From positions 34,334,688 to 34,398,687 of the forward strand of contig CM046842.1 of assembly GCA_025618425.1 (NCBI GenBank): DNA of 64,000 nt, read 5' to 3'. Below are positions 1 through 11,619 of the stretch, piece after piece. Origin of the DNA: Heliocidaris tuberculata (taxonomy: Eukaryota; Echinodermata; Echinoidea; Camarodonta; Echinometridae). The notes beneath the pieces were generated by a model. The model did no database searches. It was not told the DNA's origin and saw only the letters and a program-made list of their open reading frames with translations. Numbering within the stretch: the stretch's first letter is position 1; each line of letters begins with the position of its first letter. The translations under genes were made by a program, and so were the position numbers.

Positions 1-269
1 AAGAGAAGACACAATCATTAAAAAATTCATGGACTAATATTACTTTGGGTAGAAATATGTAAAAATACTGAAATTTCAAATGAATTATAACAAAGCAGAC
101 ATACCTGTATAGTGTATATCAGGTACTTAATGAATATTCATGATATCACCCATGGCAACACATGCGCATTGGCAATGCGCAATACGCTTATTAACACCAG
201 TGGGTATCTAAGCAACTCAAAACTATCAAAACTATTAACATTATTCAAGGAATTCAACAAGACCTTGAC

Positions 270-562
270 ATCACTTTTGTCTGTCTTCCTTTTTCTCATA
301 AGCCCCTTTTCCCTCGGGGCCCTACTAACAATATATTTCAGTAATACTTTTGGAAAAATTGACATTTTAGTGATTTTGTGTGTTTGCACAAATTGGAGAG
401 TTGTCCACCGCTACATCACGGCCAAATTTGAAATTCAAATTTGTGTAGGGATTACAACTTTCATATTGCTTGTCCGATTTTGTTCAAACATTTAACAATC
501 TACTTCTCTGATTTTTCTGCTTTCTTTCAGAGCAACTTGCCATTAAGGCTGGATGTTTAAAG
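270..562. repeat. Right half of a TTAA-type palindromic element
   Basis: This stretch matches the right half of the complete element at 24192-24775. Shared blocks are the GACATTTTAGTGATTTTGTG segment, the GAGTTGTCCAC segment and the terminal arm running to GCCATTAAGGCTGGATG. No matching left arm is seen to its left, so it is probably a truncated copy. Confidence 0.6.
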
Positions 563-1386
563 AAAGAGAGCCTGAAGACATAATTCTTTAGCAAATTAAT
601 CTTTTTTGCAGTTTCTTCAATACTTTAGGACAAAATGAAAATTATTGGATGTAAATTATATTTCAACGCTTATGCAGTATTTTTCACTTTGATAGCAATC
701 TTGCAAATGAAATTCCCCATTATTTAAATTAATCAGCATTATAAGATATACCTTTACCTTGGTTTCATTGTGTCTCAACCACATACTAGTATACCATTGT
801 AACTCGCTTATGTTTATTTTAGGCAAAAAAGTTCCAACATCCATAACTTTCTACCTATAAGATAAGCTTCAAGACACAGCATAAACTTAATGCAAATAAC
901 CACATCTTGAAACAGACCAGTGGTCATTTTGAATATGACGGCCATCTTAATGAAATGAAGTGACGCTATATACTAGAGGTATTCTGCTTATAAAACATAC
1001 TGCCTTGCAAATTATACTTTTAAGCCCAAACACAAAGTTATATGCAAGTATGCATATTCAAACACTTCAGGGGCCGTGTTGAATTAGGCAACCCTCTTGT
1101 GAGGGAAAGAATTGTCTTTGATGGGCAATCAAAGGACCCATGTGATTCCTACAGTGGGGGACTTTTATATGACCTTGATTTCCAAATCAATGTCTACCAT
1201 TTAAAATTTAAACCAAGTATTTTCTAAAATCTTATTTTGCAGATAAATTATTTCGGCATTTATGGGCCTTTTTGTAATAATGGGCACCTAGCTGTTCCAC
1301 ATGTGTTATTAATTTCAAAGACGTAGTGTTGACTGATTACAATTAGAAGTATTTTACTTATATTCAACATATCAGTGACTTTATGA

Positions 1387-1425
<39 letters not shown>

Positions 1426-1845
1426 GGAGTACCCTTTATTTGAAAAATGGGCACCTGAAGCATTTGTCTGACTCTTTCTTTATAATAATAATAATAATAA
1501 TAATAATGATTTATAAAGCGCAGAAACTATGTATATATATTCTACTGCGCTGCAAGAGCTCCTGATATACTTATAACTATGGTGAGTACTTAAATGAAAA
1601 GATATGCTTTTAGTCTTTTAGTCTGCATGATATTTCATTATACCAAACTCGATTTGATCACATTAACTTTGAAGGGGGAAAGACCCTGAGAGGGCCATTC
1701 TAAAAAATGGGCCCAAGGCCCGAATTTTTATCGGCCCCATATCCAGAATTATTCGGCATGAAAAACTCTACCTACGTGCCAAATTTTATGTTTTTATGAA
1801 AAAGTGCACAATTTCATCGATTTTCTTCACCAATCTGCTGGACTA
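563..1845. other. Intergenic, no gene seen
   Basis: I see no credible coding exon here. It holds a TA dinucleotide run at about 1390-1421 and an ATA/TAA run at about 1479-1507. The latter is followed by a GCGC-containing segment that looks like the 3' tail of the SINE family seen elsewhere in the window. Confidence 0.6.
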
Positions 1846-2175
1846 TTAGGCATATTTCTAGTTGCACCAGTTGATAACTGGTCTGTGGGCATATTTCCGG
1901 TTGCACCAGTTGATAACTGGTCTGTGGGCATATTTCTAGTTGCGCCAGTTGATAACTGGTCTGTGGGCATATTTCCAGTTGCACCAGTTGATAACTGGTC
2001 TGTGGGCATATTTCTAGTTGCACCAATTGATAACTGGTCTGTGGGCATATTTCTAGTTGCACCAGTTGATAACTGGTCTTTGGGCATATTTGCAGTTGAA
2101 CCAGTTGATGGTCTGTGGGCATATTTCCACTTGCACCGGTTGTTAACTGGTCTGTACATGGGCATATTTCCACTT
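1846..2175. repeat. 39-bp minisatellite, about nine units
   Basis: Units begin with GCATATTTC at 1850, 1889, 1928, 1967, 2006 and 2045, a strict 39-bp period; later units are shorter and diverged. Each unit carries the perfect inverted repeat ACCAGTT-GAT-AACTGGT. Because 39 is a multiple of three, all frames stay open across the array on both strands, giving long but meaningless reading frames. Related units recur at 2966-3035. Confidence 0.9.
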
Positions 2176-2236
2176 CTTCTTCTTCTGATTTGGTCTTCCT
2201 CCTTCAATTTGACTGAAGATTCTTGCAAACTATATT

Positions 2237-2259
2237 TGTGTGTGTGTGTGTGTGTGTGT
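2237..2259. repeat. GT dinucleotide microsatellite
   Basis: A pure run of alternating G and T directly visible in the sequence. Confidence 0.9.
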
Positions 2260-2269
2260 TGACCGCATT

Positions 2270-2640
2270 TTACGTCCATTCGAGTGCTATATTTTTACAT
2301 TATAATACAGATTATTTACAAGCTCATGCATAGGAAGGAGGAAGATTAGCCACTGTCACCATCCGTCAGTCGATTACGGAAGGCTCCCACAGATGGCGCT
2401 GCAACAGTGTCTGTGGGTTAGGAGTTCAATTCCTTACTGTTCTCGGAAAGAATGACTGCCGATGCTTTTCAATAGGCCGGTTTACTAACATATTCAAATT
2501 TTATGCATGCTTTTTAAACAAAGGTTGTTCTTGACAACCTGAAAGCTTGCCCAATGCTTGCCCGACATAGCAACAAGTAATGTATGCAAACTGAATTCCT
2601 AGTATTGTAGTCCATTTATTAATAACAGGTTGGTGGAATA
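2270..2640. other. Intergenic, possible diverged repeat
   Basis: No gene seen. The CACAGATGGCGCTGCAAC stretch and its GC-rich surroundings suggest a diverged short retroposon, but no terminal repeats or tail are clear. Confidence 0.35.
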
Positions 2641-2648
2641 CCTGGTCA

Positions 2649-2960
2649 CTAGGTCCTCCGGAAAGAAACATCCATAAATTTGAATAACTTAGTAAACCGG
2701 TCTATTCTCGAGTATGGCATCTGTAAGGAATGTGATTGGGTGGCTCTCGTCGACTGGTTGACTTGCGTGATATGATCATGTGCCGAAAGATGAGCAAGAT
2801 TGTTGTGTATTTTATACATCATGGTTAGCCTGTCATTTTCTGTGCGTTGTTGTATAGTGGTCCAATCAAGTTCTTTCAGCATACTGTTCACGCTTGAGGT
2901 ATTATGGTAACGATTCAGAGTGAATCTTGCAGCTCTTCTCTGCACCATCTCGACTTTGTG
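2649..2960 (-). mobile_element. LINE reverse-transcriptase C-terminal fragment
   Basis: The minus strand encodes a segment with the hallmark of the C-terminal end of LINE (jockey/CR1-like) polymerase proteins: VQRRAARFTLNRY, then a Trp in the LKELDWTTIQQRT block, then DRLTMMYKIHNNL. No catalytic reverse-transcriptase motifs are present, so this is a 5'-truncated remnant. It lies between two blocks of the same 39-bp minisatellite (1846-2175 and 2966-3035), which suggests insertion into or beside the array. The first residues of the open frame come from minisatellite DNA, so that frame is a chimera. Confidence 0.8.
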
Positions 2961-2965
2961 GATGA

Positions 2966-3035
2966 GGTTGATAACTGGTCTGTGTTCATATTTCAGTTGC
3001 ACCAGTTTATAACTGGTATGTGTTCATATGTGTTC
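2966..3035. repeat. Outlying minisatellite units
   Basis: Two diverged units (GTTGATAACTGGTCTGTG and a variant with TATAACTGGTATGTG) match the array at 1846-2175. A run of about 20 C follows at 3039-3058. Confidence 0.75.
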
Positions 3036-3059
3036 AGACCCCCCCCCCCCCCCCCCCCT

Positions 3060-3719
3060 CCTTAAATGTGCTCGTATGCCTACACTTTAAACAGTCATGT
3101 TAAACCATGTTGGGTAAAAGTTTACCCAACATTTGGTAAGATTTCACACAACAAACATGCATGTTCCCTTTAACCCAGGCGCGTAGCCTGGGAGTGGTGT
3201 GGCGGTCGCCCCCACAAAAAAAAAAACCCGCCAACTTAAAAAAGAAAAAAAGAAGAAAAAAAAGGAGAGCGAAAAAGCGGGGGGGGGGGGGGAGTGAGGG
3301 GGAAAAAGCCTAAAGAGGTGCTGCGAGCTGTTATTTTTCTCTAAAAATTTGCTAACACGTCAAAGTATTTGCACTTCGCGAGGAAAGGGGGAAACTCCCC
3401 CTCCCTGCACCCCCCCCCCCCCTGTTACATACAGTGCAGTATTGCGTCCAAATAACTGAGAAGCAGTCAGGACCTCGAAGTAACTTTCCGCCTTAAAACG
3501 AGCCGTTATCTTTTTCTCTCCAATTTGCTTAAACGTGGGAGCTTTCGCGCTTCACGCGGGAGGGGGAAATTCCCCCCTCCCTGCGCCCACGCTTTGCGTG
3601 CTCACAACCAGCTTCCCTAAAATTAAATTCTGCATGGCTACGCGGTTGCTTTAACCAAATATTTAAAGTGTAGGCAGGTTATTGAGTTGGATTTATAAAT
3701 GTTCCATTGTCTTTAATAG
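3060..3719. other. Low-complexity intergenic or intronic DNA
   Basis: Poly-A, poly-G and poly-C runs are mixed with a GGCGCGTAGCCTGGGAGTGG-type segment of the kind found at MITE ends. No exon is seen until the acceptor at 3719. Confidence 0.5.
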
Positions 3720-4033
3720 TACCGAGGCCACAACCGGAGCAATACGCAACTCAGTCACGAACCTGCTCCTCGGGTACCTATGTGGCTCTAAGCAACGCAG
3801 CCACTGGGAGACCAGTTACCAACCTTTGCGCCGACGGTACTCCACTAGCCGTCCTCGACCCTGTCAAGAGTGCCAGGCGATGTGGGGTGGCGTGTTTAAA
3901 GAAACTGGACTGCTTTTCGTTCAACTTCATCAATGTTTCTGGAACGGATGAAGAAGGGCGGTGTGAGCTGTTGGGGACGGTGGAAGGGACATGGCAAGAA
4001 CAAGAAGGTTGTCAGTACTACATACTCCAATGA
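3720..4033 (+). CDS. Terminal exon of a PAN/apple-like cysteine-rich protein (partial)
   Basis: A single plausible last coding exon. It follows a pyrimidine-rich stretch and the acceptor TTTAATAG, enters in phase 1 (two bases complete a codon), and runs about 104 residues to TGA. Cysteines lie in a spacing like PAN/apple modules: RTCSSGTY, LCADG, then ARRCGVACLKKLDCFSFNF, then GRCELLG and a final GCQYYIL. PAN/apple modules mediate protein or glycan binding in secreted proteins. No signal peptide or upstream exon can be paired with it, so the rest of the gene must lie left of the window or be lost. An AATAAA-type signal lies about 87 bp after the stop. It could instead be a stranded exon or a retrocopy piece. 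Confidence 0.5.
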
Positions 4034-4119
4034 AAGTCTTAGGCCCGTATTCTCGAAAGCGGCCTAAGTTCATTCGTCAACCCCTAAGTCCTGTATAAAT
4101 AACTATATTTATGTAACAA

Positions 4120-4125
4120 AATAAA
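4120..4125 (+). promoter_or_regulatory. Candidate poly(A) signal
   Basis: AATAAA followed directly by an A run, about 87 bp after the stop of the PAN/apple-like exon. The A run may instead be the tail of an inserted retrocopy. Confidence 0.4.
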
Positions 4126-4327
4126 AAAAAAAAAAAATTATATGCTATATACATTTTTAACAACTAAAATCATTATACCGGTACGCGCATTATGGTACGC
4201 ACCTATCTGAAAGCGTGTAAAGGTCAATTGCAGTCGTTACAAATTACCTTTATCTGCACATGCGCAGACTGTAATTACGAACTAACTGGCGTCGTCATTG
4301 CTGAGGACCGCGTCAGTAGCTTTGCAT

Positions 4328-4486
4328 GGGCCGCGGAACCGAGGGGCTGGGGGCTGCAGCCCCTCCCCCTCCACATTTTTGAGTAGACACGTTTCATAAA
4401 ACCTCGGGGAAAGGTTCGAATATTGTCATTAATGAGTGAAGTCAAATGAGTCCCCCTTCCCCCTTTCAAAAACACTCCGCGGCCCC
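4328..4486. mobile_element. Short palindromic element (GGGCCGCGGA ends)
   Basis: It begins GGGCCGCGGA and ends TCCGCGGCCCC, an inverted terminal repeat of about 10 bp around 160 bp of DNA with no coding capacity. Probably a MITE. Confidence 0.55.
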
Positions 4487-4676
4487 TGCTTTGTGCGTCA
4501 TGAAAGAGTGAGAGCGTTTAAACATGTTAAAAAAATGATTGAAAAATTAACATTGCAAACATTTTGTTAATAACTGCCATATGCCTATGGTTTAATTGCC
4601 TTCACAACCTCGATTAACGCAGGTATGACGCAATCGAAATTGAACACAAGGCGCCATTTCGATTGTGTTATTACCT

Positions 4677-4815
4677 GGGGAGCGTTTCATGAAAGGAAGT
4701 TGTCGGATATTTTATCCGACAACTGTTATAAGCTACTGAAATCCTTGCATCTGATTGGCTGAGAGCAAATTTGTCGGATAAAATATCTGACAAGTCCTTT
4801 CATGAAACGCTCCCC
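4677..4815. mobile_element. Palindromic MITE with CCAAT box, copy 1
   Basis: The ends GGGGAGCGTTTCATGAAAGG and its complement form long inverted arms, with inner arms of GTCGGATA type. The loop side holds ATCTGATTGGCTGAGAGC, an inverted CCAAT box. Five more copies occur at 19024, 32237, 45437, 47732 and 48294. Confidence 0.85.
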
Positions 4816-5190
4816 TGCATGCACTCATCAAGCATAAAAAAATTGAACAATAAGTTAGCACTAATATTTAAATTGTTCAGTTTGTAATCATTTATTGTAC
4901 GACGTCATCCTCACATAGCACCAGCAACTTACGCGGTCCTACGTCAAGTCAAAGTCAAACGAGGCGTCACTGATTGTGTCAGTACCTGCGCTAATCGAGC
5001 CTATAGCTGTGAGGGTAATTAGCAATACGCCAGATTAAAAGTACATTGTTTGCACTGTTCATTTAGCAATCACTTCTTAAACAAGATCATGACGCGAAAA
5101 CGCAGTGGCGTACCCAGGATTTTTTAAAGGGGGTGTCTTATTATTCCAAAATTCTCTGACAAGCGAAAAAAAAAAGGGGGTTATCTTTTT

Positions 5191-5235
<45 letters not shown>

Positions 5236-5750
5236 GGGGGGGGGGGCTTTTTCAACATCTAAAGGGGGTTGTTTCAACACCAAAAGTGGGTGTTTAACAC
5301 CTAAAACACCCAAAACACCCCCCCCCCCTCCTCCGTACGTCTATGTGCAAAAGACCGTACAAGTCACTGACGCGGTCATGACGCTTTGTGTGAGCCTTGC
5401 TTAACTTTTTGTTTAACGGGGCTTTGTATAGGCCCACTTCACAGGAGGCGTCGATCGTTTCCATTGCGTGAGGCTACGCTAATAGAACCTATATACGAAG
5501 GCAATTAGTGTATGCGCCATTACTTCAACGTCATGTTTAAACTGCATGTGTTTTACTTTTTGGATATGTATAGGCCTACCGCTACAATATTGCGCCATGT
5601 AGCCGCTGCATGACGCAGTTCTACTATACGTCAGCAAAATGCAACTGACATTATGATGGTAAGGAAAAAGAACAAGATGGAAGAATCGGGGAAGAGAAGA
5701 ACGAAGAAGGAAAACACAAGATAGAAAAAAATTGGGAAGAGATTCATTAA
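4816..5750. other. Intergenic with long homopolymers
   Basis: No gene seen. At 5103-5340 there is a segment opening AGTGGCGTACCCAGGA that holds T runs of roughly 45 bases broken once, then G and C runs. It resembles a decayed palindromic element. The homopolymers are regions of likely assembly uncertainty. Confidence 0.5.
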
Positions 5751-7044
5751 AGGGAAAGTCTACCCTGCTATTGAGTTGATTTGTAAAAGTTTGACCCAAC
5801 TTCGATAGGAAATAAGAAAGTTATGAATTTTTGAAGTTGTAATCAATCAAACACAAATTGGCAACTCGGTGACGCATCTTCCGAGCTCCTCTCCCATGTG
5901 CTCTGCACAAAAAATTTCATACATTTTCCCTTTCGTAATTTCTGATGAAGGAACCAGACGTAGAGATTTGTTTCATACACTAAAAAATTTTGCCGTTTTT
6001 TTTCACGGGAAATTTCCTGGCAGTCAGGATGCCGGTAATGCCCGTTTTTCTACTTGTAAAATAATAGGTTCCCTTTTTTTTTTTTTTTTTTTTTTTGTTT
6101 GTTGTTGTTGTTTTTTTTTTTGGGGGGGGTGTTGTTGTTGTTGGTTTGTTGTTGTTTTTTTGTTAAATAGTAGAAACTTTAATTTCTAACAGGAAAATCT
6201 ATGTAAATTAAAACGAAACCATGGAAACGATTTGTAATTTAACAGGGTAACTTGTTCAAATATGAGAAAATGTTTTTTTAACAGTGTTTTATGTCGGGCG
6301 ATTGTAAATATATGCTGATTTCCGGTAAACTAACAAACTTGCTGTTGTTTTACAGGAAAAAGACTGTAAAATTGAAATAACGGAAATAACTTGTAATTTT
6401 AAGGGCCCAAAAACCTGTAGTTTTACTGTTATTTGTTACAGTCATGACAGTGTACAGGTTTTGTGTAAAAATATATGAGCAACGATTATGGTTGAGCATT
6501 TCCATTAGAGAAAATGGAAATTAATGATTTTTGGGGTACAGGGCAAATGGTAGTCTAGTTTCGGACGTTCGTAATTATTTTGTCCTTAAAACCCATGCAT
6601 AAAACCCTGTGAGCGTGCATCCAACGTAGAACCAGTATAAACGTATAAACGTCCAGAACTAGACTAGGCATGTGGGAGAGGAGCTTGCAAATTACGTCAC
6701 TGAGTTGCCAATTTGTGTTTGGTTGATTACAATTACTTCAAAAATTGAGAGTGAATCAGAGGACTTCGCACCGTCTCTCTTCCACCGCTCTGGTTCTGGG
6801 TGCACCCATACAGGGATTTATGGACAAAATCATTATAACCGTCCAGAACTAGACTAGGCAAATGGGAGCAGGAGCTCGCAAGATACGTCACAGAGTTGCC
6901 AATTTGTGTTTGGTTGATAACGATTACTTCAAAAGTTCACAACTTTCTTATTTCGTACCATATTTTGTTCAAACCTTCACTGATCTGTTTTTTTAATGTG
7001 TCTGTTTCTTTGAAAACCAATTTGTAAAAAAGGTAGACTTTCTC
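5751..7044. mobile_element. 1.3 kb palindromic element flanked by TTAA
   Basis: Flanked by TTAA at 5747-5750 and 7045-7048. The left arm (AGGGAAAGTCTACC onward, about 160 bp, including AAATTGGCAACTCGGTGACG) is repeated in inverse at the right (to AGGTAGACTTTCTC). A further partial copy of the arm lies inside at about 6665-6760, so the element is internally rearranged. The short frames on it are not genes: the arm reads MGEELANYVTELPIC in several copies only because the DNA is repeated. Confidence 0.75.
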
Positions 7045-8179
7045 TTAAATTTGAACGCAACAATTAAAGTATTATAACTATTAGGTGCAAACTATGTTTT
7101 AATTTTCTATCATGATTGCGTATTTCAATTTTTTTTAAATTCCTTTTGAATTGTGTTTCAACTGAACTCGAGTTATACAACAGGCTCAAACCTCACTGCA
7201 TGCGTCCTGTCTACTCCTCTGCTTTTGCACATGTCATTTCATTTCTTGGGCAAAATATCAATGGGCCCAAGCTATTTAACGAAGCAGTCAGTGGCGTAGA
7301 TACAAGGGGCACGGGTGTACGTGCCCCCCCCCCCCCCCACCCCAATCGAATGGCGGAAAATGAAAAAGAAAGAAAAAGAAAGAAAGGAAGAAAGGTAAAT
7401 AATAATATTAATCTATTATTAATCCAGAGGACTGATGCGTACTTATCGCCATTAGTTTGCACCTTATAACAGATGTGCTGTCACTTCCTATACAGTATAG
7501 TACGAAAATATTAGCATTGCATGTCATACTAAAATTTAACATTTTGAAATAAAATGTGAAGTGATGGGAGTCTGTAAATATAGGTCTCTCTGATCAACTC
7601 TTCTTCTAGTTATCCCTGCCTCTTTATCTTTCCCTCCTGCCGCCCGCTCTATATTGTTTGTTCACAACATTTTTGTTTTCTTCTTATTTTTTTCTCACAT
7701 CCCTCTTCCTTTTTTTTTCCTTCTTCTTTCTTTCTCTCTTTACTTTTTTCATTGTTTTCAATTTCAATGTTTACGTTGTACCAACTATTGCTTTAGCGGT
7801 TTAAATCATAACCAAGTTCACTTAATTATGATCTGTTATGTTTATGTTCCAGTTTATATAATTGTTATGTTCCTCTTTTTAATGTTCATATGTACTGTTT
7901 AAAAAAAAAAATAACTGTAAAAGACATATGTGGAAAATCAATAAAATTTCACTTCATCACTTTTCAGTTTGTTTGTTTGTAATTAACAAAATTTATAAAA
8001 GGTTTGTATGTTTTCTTCCTTTTTCTTTTTTATTCCATTATAGTGGGACGTCATGTCATCTGGTATACTTTTTAAAACAGTTTTAATAGTTAAGGAAACG
8101 AAAGGATGAGTGAGTTACAGAAATGTAGGGTCAGAGAGAGAGTGTGTGTGGGGGGGGGGGGTGTGGGTGTGTGGTGTGT

Positions 8180-8215
<36 letters not shown>

Positions 8216-8689
8216 CCTTAGGAACATTAGGCCTATATACAGAATTTATTTATATATTTATTTTGTCTTCCTTATTTTATACTGCAGGGTTGGCCTGTTC
8301 AATTATGCAAAACTGATTTCCCAAGGCGCCCTGCAGTTAAACAAATCACTCTGCATGAAAATATAAAAAATGCATAACAGTTAGGTAACATGGTATATTA
8401 CAGAAATGGAGAGTGAATTAATGGCATTATAAACTGTACTTATTTGAATAGCAAAGTTATAATTCCATTGAGTCAAGTTTTTACTGCTTTTGCATATTTT
8501 GTTTAAACTTGTAAAGGGATGTATACACGTCTGAGTATTGGCAGGGAGTGCATTAAACGAACAGGCTCCAACGTATGCAAGAGAATTTCTTTTATATTCT
8601 GTCCATGAGCGGGGAAGTTGGAGGGGAATTTTACAATTCTTTTGCATATCGATGATTCTAGATAAGTCGGCATTAGATTATTTTGTAAA
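7045..8689. other. Intergenic, no gene seen
   Basis: Contains a C run near 7325-7338, a pyrimidine-rich stretch near 7610-7760, an AATAAA near 7930-7945, and G then GT runs at 8150-8213. A minus-strand open frame at 8381-8647 has faint likeness to a LINE 3' region (NSLAYVGACSFNALP), too weak to call. Confidence 0.5.
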
Positions 8690-9085
8690 TAAAAAGATAA
8701 GTTGAGTTCTGGTCATGCGATTACATTGTGAAAGAAACTGTCTCAAAGCAATTGGGAAAGGTTGATCATGTCGACATAAGACATTGTGTATACTGTGAGG
8801 TTTTGGAATCAGCAAAATTATAAGAAATTGACCCAATCTCACTGAAAAGCACAAGCACTGCACACAGAAATGGGTATATGGGACTGTACACACATGTGAC
8901 ATGAATAATTGTTCGGCCCGAACACTTTAGATATTTCTAGTCATATTTCGAATATGAGGGCATTTGAAGAGCAATCATTTTCAGGGGACATTTCTACTAT
9001 GATGTTCTTCAAAGCTGACATTAAAAGAATGGAAAAGCTCACAACTTTTTTTTTCACCTTTCCCAGAACGTACTCAATTCAACCT
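8690..9085 (+). repeat. Dispersed repeat, copy 1
   Basis: Matches the inverted copy at 47272-47690. Shared blocks are the GTCATGCGATTACATTGTG region, GGTTGATCATGTCGACAT, ATGGGTATATGGGACTGTAC, and the AGCAATCATTTTCAGGGGAC block followed by TTTCTACTATGATGTTCTTC. No terminal repeats or coding capacity are seen. Confidence 0.65.
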
Positions 9086-9732
9086 TCCCTGATATTGTTA
9101 TTGTTTACGCTGCTCTACTGATTGCCATGTTTTCAGCGTGAGAATAGAAGATAAAGTGAGAGAGAGAGAGAGAGGGGGGTGCAGGGGGGCAGGGGGGAGC
9201 GGCAGAGACTGAGAGAAACTCAGATAGCAGACGTATGTTACAGAGGGAGAAATAAATAAGAGCGGAAAGTGGAAGACAGGTAGTGTGGATCATCTAGCCC
9301 AAATGATGGTAGAAACACTAAAAATGTAGAAAATTATTGGAAAGAGATCACGGGAGATTTTTTTTTTTTTTAATTTAAGGAAATGGGATAGGCCTTCAAC
9401 GATAAAGAATGGTCGAAAGGGAGAGAGCGAAGGAGATTTAGTGAATAGGCCTACTCCTTTATTGTTTATTTTTCTCAATCCCCCCCCCCACACGCACACA
9501 CACACACACACACACACACGCTCCAACCCACCCTACCGCCAGAAATTATAGGCCACAGCTCGATAAAATCTGATCAGGGCCTTCTTGCATAAAAAATTGC
9601 GTTTTAAATGCAAGTCAATAAATGTCAGTGACGCAACTCAATTTTCAACCAATCAGAGTCACCTATTTTATATTTTTTGAGTTGCGATTGAATAAACACA
9701 ACTTTTCATGCAATCTGAGGGCCCTGATCTAC
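9086..9732. other. Intergenic with simple repeats and a small palindrome
   Basis: Holds GA runs (9156-9175), a C and CA run (9481-9519) and a short palindromic segment at about 9575-9730. The palindrome has GGGCCTTCTTGCAT against ATGCAATCTGAGGGCCC at its ends and a CCAATCAGAG core. No gene seen. Confidence 0.5.
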
Positions 9733-10400
9733 AGTGTGTCCCAGAAAAAGTTAACAATCAGAAAAAGTCTCCCCAAATAAACATTTCAAAATATTTGAAG
9801 CAAAATTTCATACCTGTGGATAACTTATGGTCTCTTTTATTTAAATGACACCTAAATGTCTGGCGTTAGTTTACGCTTGAATGAGCAAAGGCCACTCTTG
9901 TGAAAAGGACTTGACAAGAATTTGTATTTGTTCTGGCTGGTATCAGCACAGTTAGGAGTCATGTAAAGGCTTAGAAATGTTCATATCTTTATCAGTAACA
10001 GACAATTTATGAAAGAATAGGTTTTGTTCTCTGTGTACTTACGTATTTCATCAACATTATTATGCTTCAGTGAGCTATTAACTTTTGAAGTATTAATTTT
10101 GGAAAGTTTTTAATTCAAGCGGGCTTTCTCAGTCAACCATAAAGTTTTGATGGGATATGTCAGGACATACAGAAAAACAAAGCCTATTCTTTCATGAATT
10201 GCCTTTAAACATCAGAATATGAAAATTTCTAAAAGCCTTTTCAAGACTCTCAATTTTGCTGATACCAGCGAGAACAAATACCAATTTCTGTTAATCGTGG
10301 ATTTTGAACCATTTCACAACAATTTCTTTTGCTCACTCAAGCGTAAAATATCGTCTGATGTTTCTGGTGTCAATGAGGAGTTTTCGAATGTGTCAACGTG
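9733..10400. mobile_element. Foldback element, family of 14330
   Basis: It starts GTGTCCCAGAAAAAGTTAAC and has large inverted arms: TTGTTCTGGCTGGTATCAGC at about 9929 is mirrored by GCTGATACCAGCGAGAACAA at about 10258, and TTTACGCTTGAATGAGCAAA by its complement near 10332. The right terminal GTTAAC end is missing, so this copy is truncated. The same arms occur at 14330-14800. Confidence 0.7.
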
Positions 10401-10482
10401 AACGCCGTCCTAGATCCTCCCAGCTACAATGGACTGCTTTGTGTTAACTGCATACAAAGTAGGCCAAGCGAGGCACCGCACT

Positions 10483-10542
10483 TTGTGCAAGAACGGCTCA
10501 CCCGTCCACTGGCTTGAGGACGGGTGAGCCGTTCTTGCACAA
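10483..10542. repeat. Perfect 25-bp inverted repeat (hairpin)
   Basis: Arms 10483-10507 and 10518-10542 are exact complements, 25 of 25, around a 10-base loop (ACTGGCTTGA). GC-rich arms (GCAAGAACGGCTCACCCG core) stand out from AT-rich surroundings. Could be a small foldback insertion, a hairpin RNA or an assembly artefact. Confidence 0.9.
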
Positions 10543-10779
10543 CGGGGACCATGCAGTTTTGTCCAAAAATGAGTTTTAAAGATAAAATGCGTATCTCGCA
10601 CAAGGGAATCAAATACTGCTATATGGCATCAAAACATATTTTTTGAAAGTTGAAAAAAAAATCGCTCAAAATTTTTGTTTCATTCCAAAAGGATTTGACT
10701 CCAAATCTGTTTCATTCCAAAAGGGACTAAATCCACTTTGGTGATTAGGAATTCGTTCAGTTATACCATGTTCCCTTAA

Positions 10780-11171
10780 AGGGATTCGGTAACTTTGTGG
10801 AGGCTTGATTTAATTAACTGTTGACTTTCGATATCTGTCTTGTATAATGATGTTCGGAAGGATAAATAAATTGCCAGGCATAGAAAGGTTTTCAAATATA
10901 TAATGTTATTATTAAGATATCTATGACTGAATACTCCCATTTACGAAAGCGTATGGCCATATACGCTTTAGTCTAACACTGAGTCTACGGGGGGAAATGA
11001 GTCTGGCATTTCCAGTCACTTGCATATGTTTACTTTTGTGAAGCACATGATGATTTTGAAGTGCTTCTTTTTTTCCTGGGCTTCATTTTTACACCATATG
11101 ACATACACTGATAGCATGTAAGGCCAGGCAGCTCAGATTTTATCAAGCCTATACAAAGTTACCAAATCACT
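10780..11171 (+). mobile_element. 392-bp MITE flanked by TTAA, copy 1
   Basis: TTAA sits at 10776-10779 and 11172-11175. The ends AGGGATTCGGTAACTTTGT and the complement of ACAAAGTTACCAAATCACT form the inverted terminal repeat. The copy at 44533-44921 is in the opposite orientation and nearly the same length. No coding capacity. Confidence 0.85.
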
Positions 11172-11619
11172 TTAAGCTTTGTATTACTATTTGCAAGTGT
11201 GGTGCATCTACCCAACTTAATCATCAGTGCAAAGTTTTGATAATTTTTGACAAATTTTAATATTTTTATGAATATTTTTGGATTTAATCCCTTTTGGAAT
11301 GAAATTCCAAAAGATGCTAACTTGAAGAAAAAAAATTGGGGGTGGGTAATAACAAAACACATTTTTAAAAAGATGAAATTTTCACTCTGCCAGCAATATT
11401 GACGTGTTTCATATTGAATTTAACATGATAAAGTTGCTTTAGACACCCGAAAAAGACGATCGACTATATAGTTTCCACAAATTAAACAATTATAATGAAA
11501 AGATCAATTTGATGGTCCAAAAATGTGAAATTCCATTCCCATTGCTATATAAGAAATTGTCGAAGTCTTCAAACTTCAGAAAAAGTATAAGATGTAGGCC
11601 TATTTATTTCCATTTTACA

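Noticed and set aside
1804..2262. 150-residue open frames across the 39-bp minisatellite on both strands
   Set aside because: A unit length divisible by three keeps every stop-free frame open; no splice sites, no family likeness, and the array continues without coding logic at 2966.
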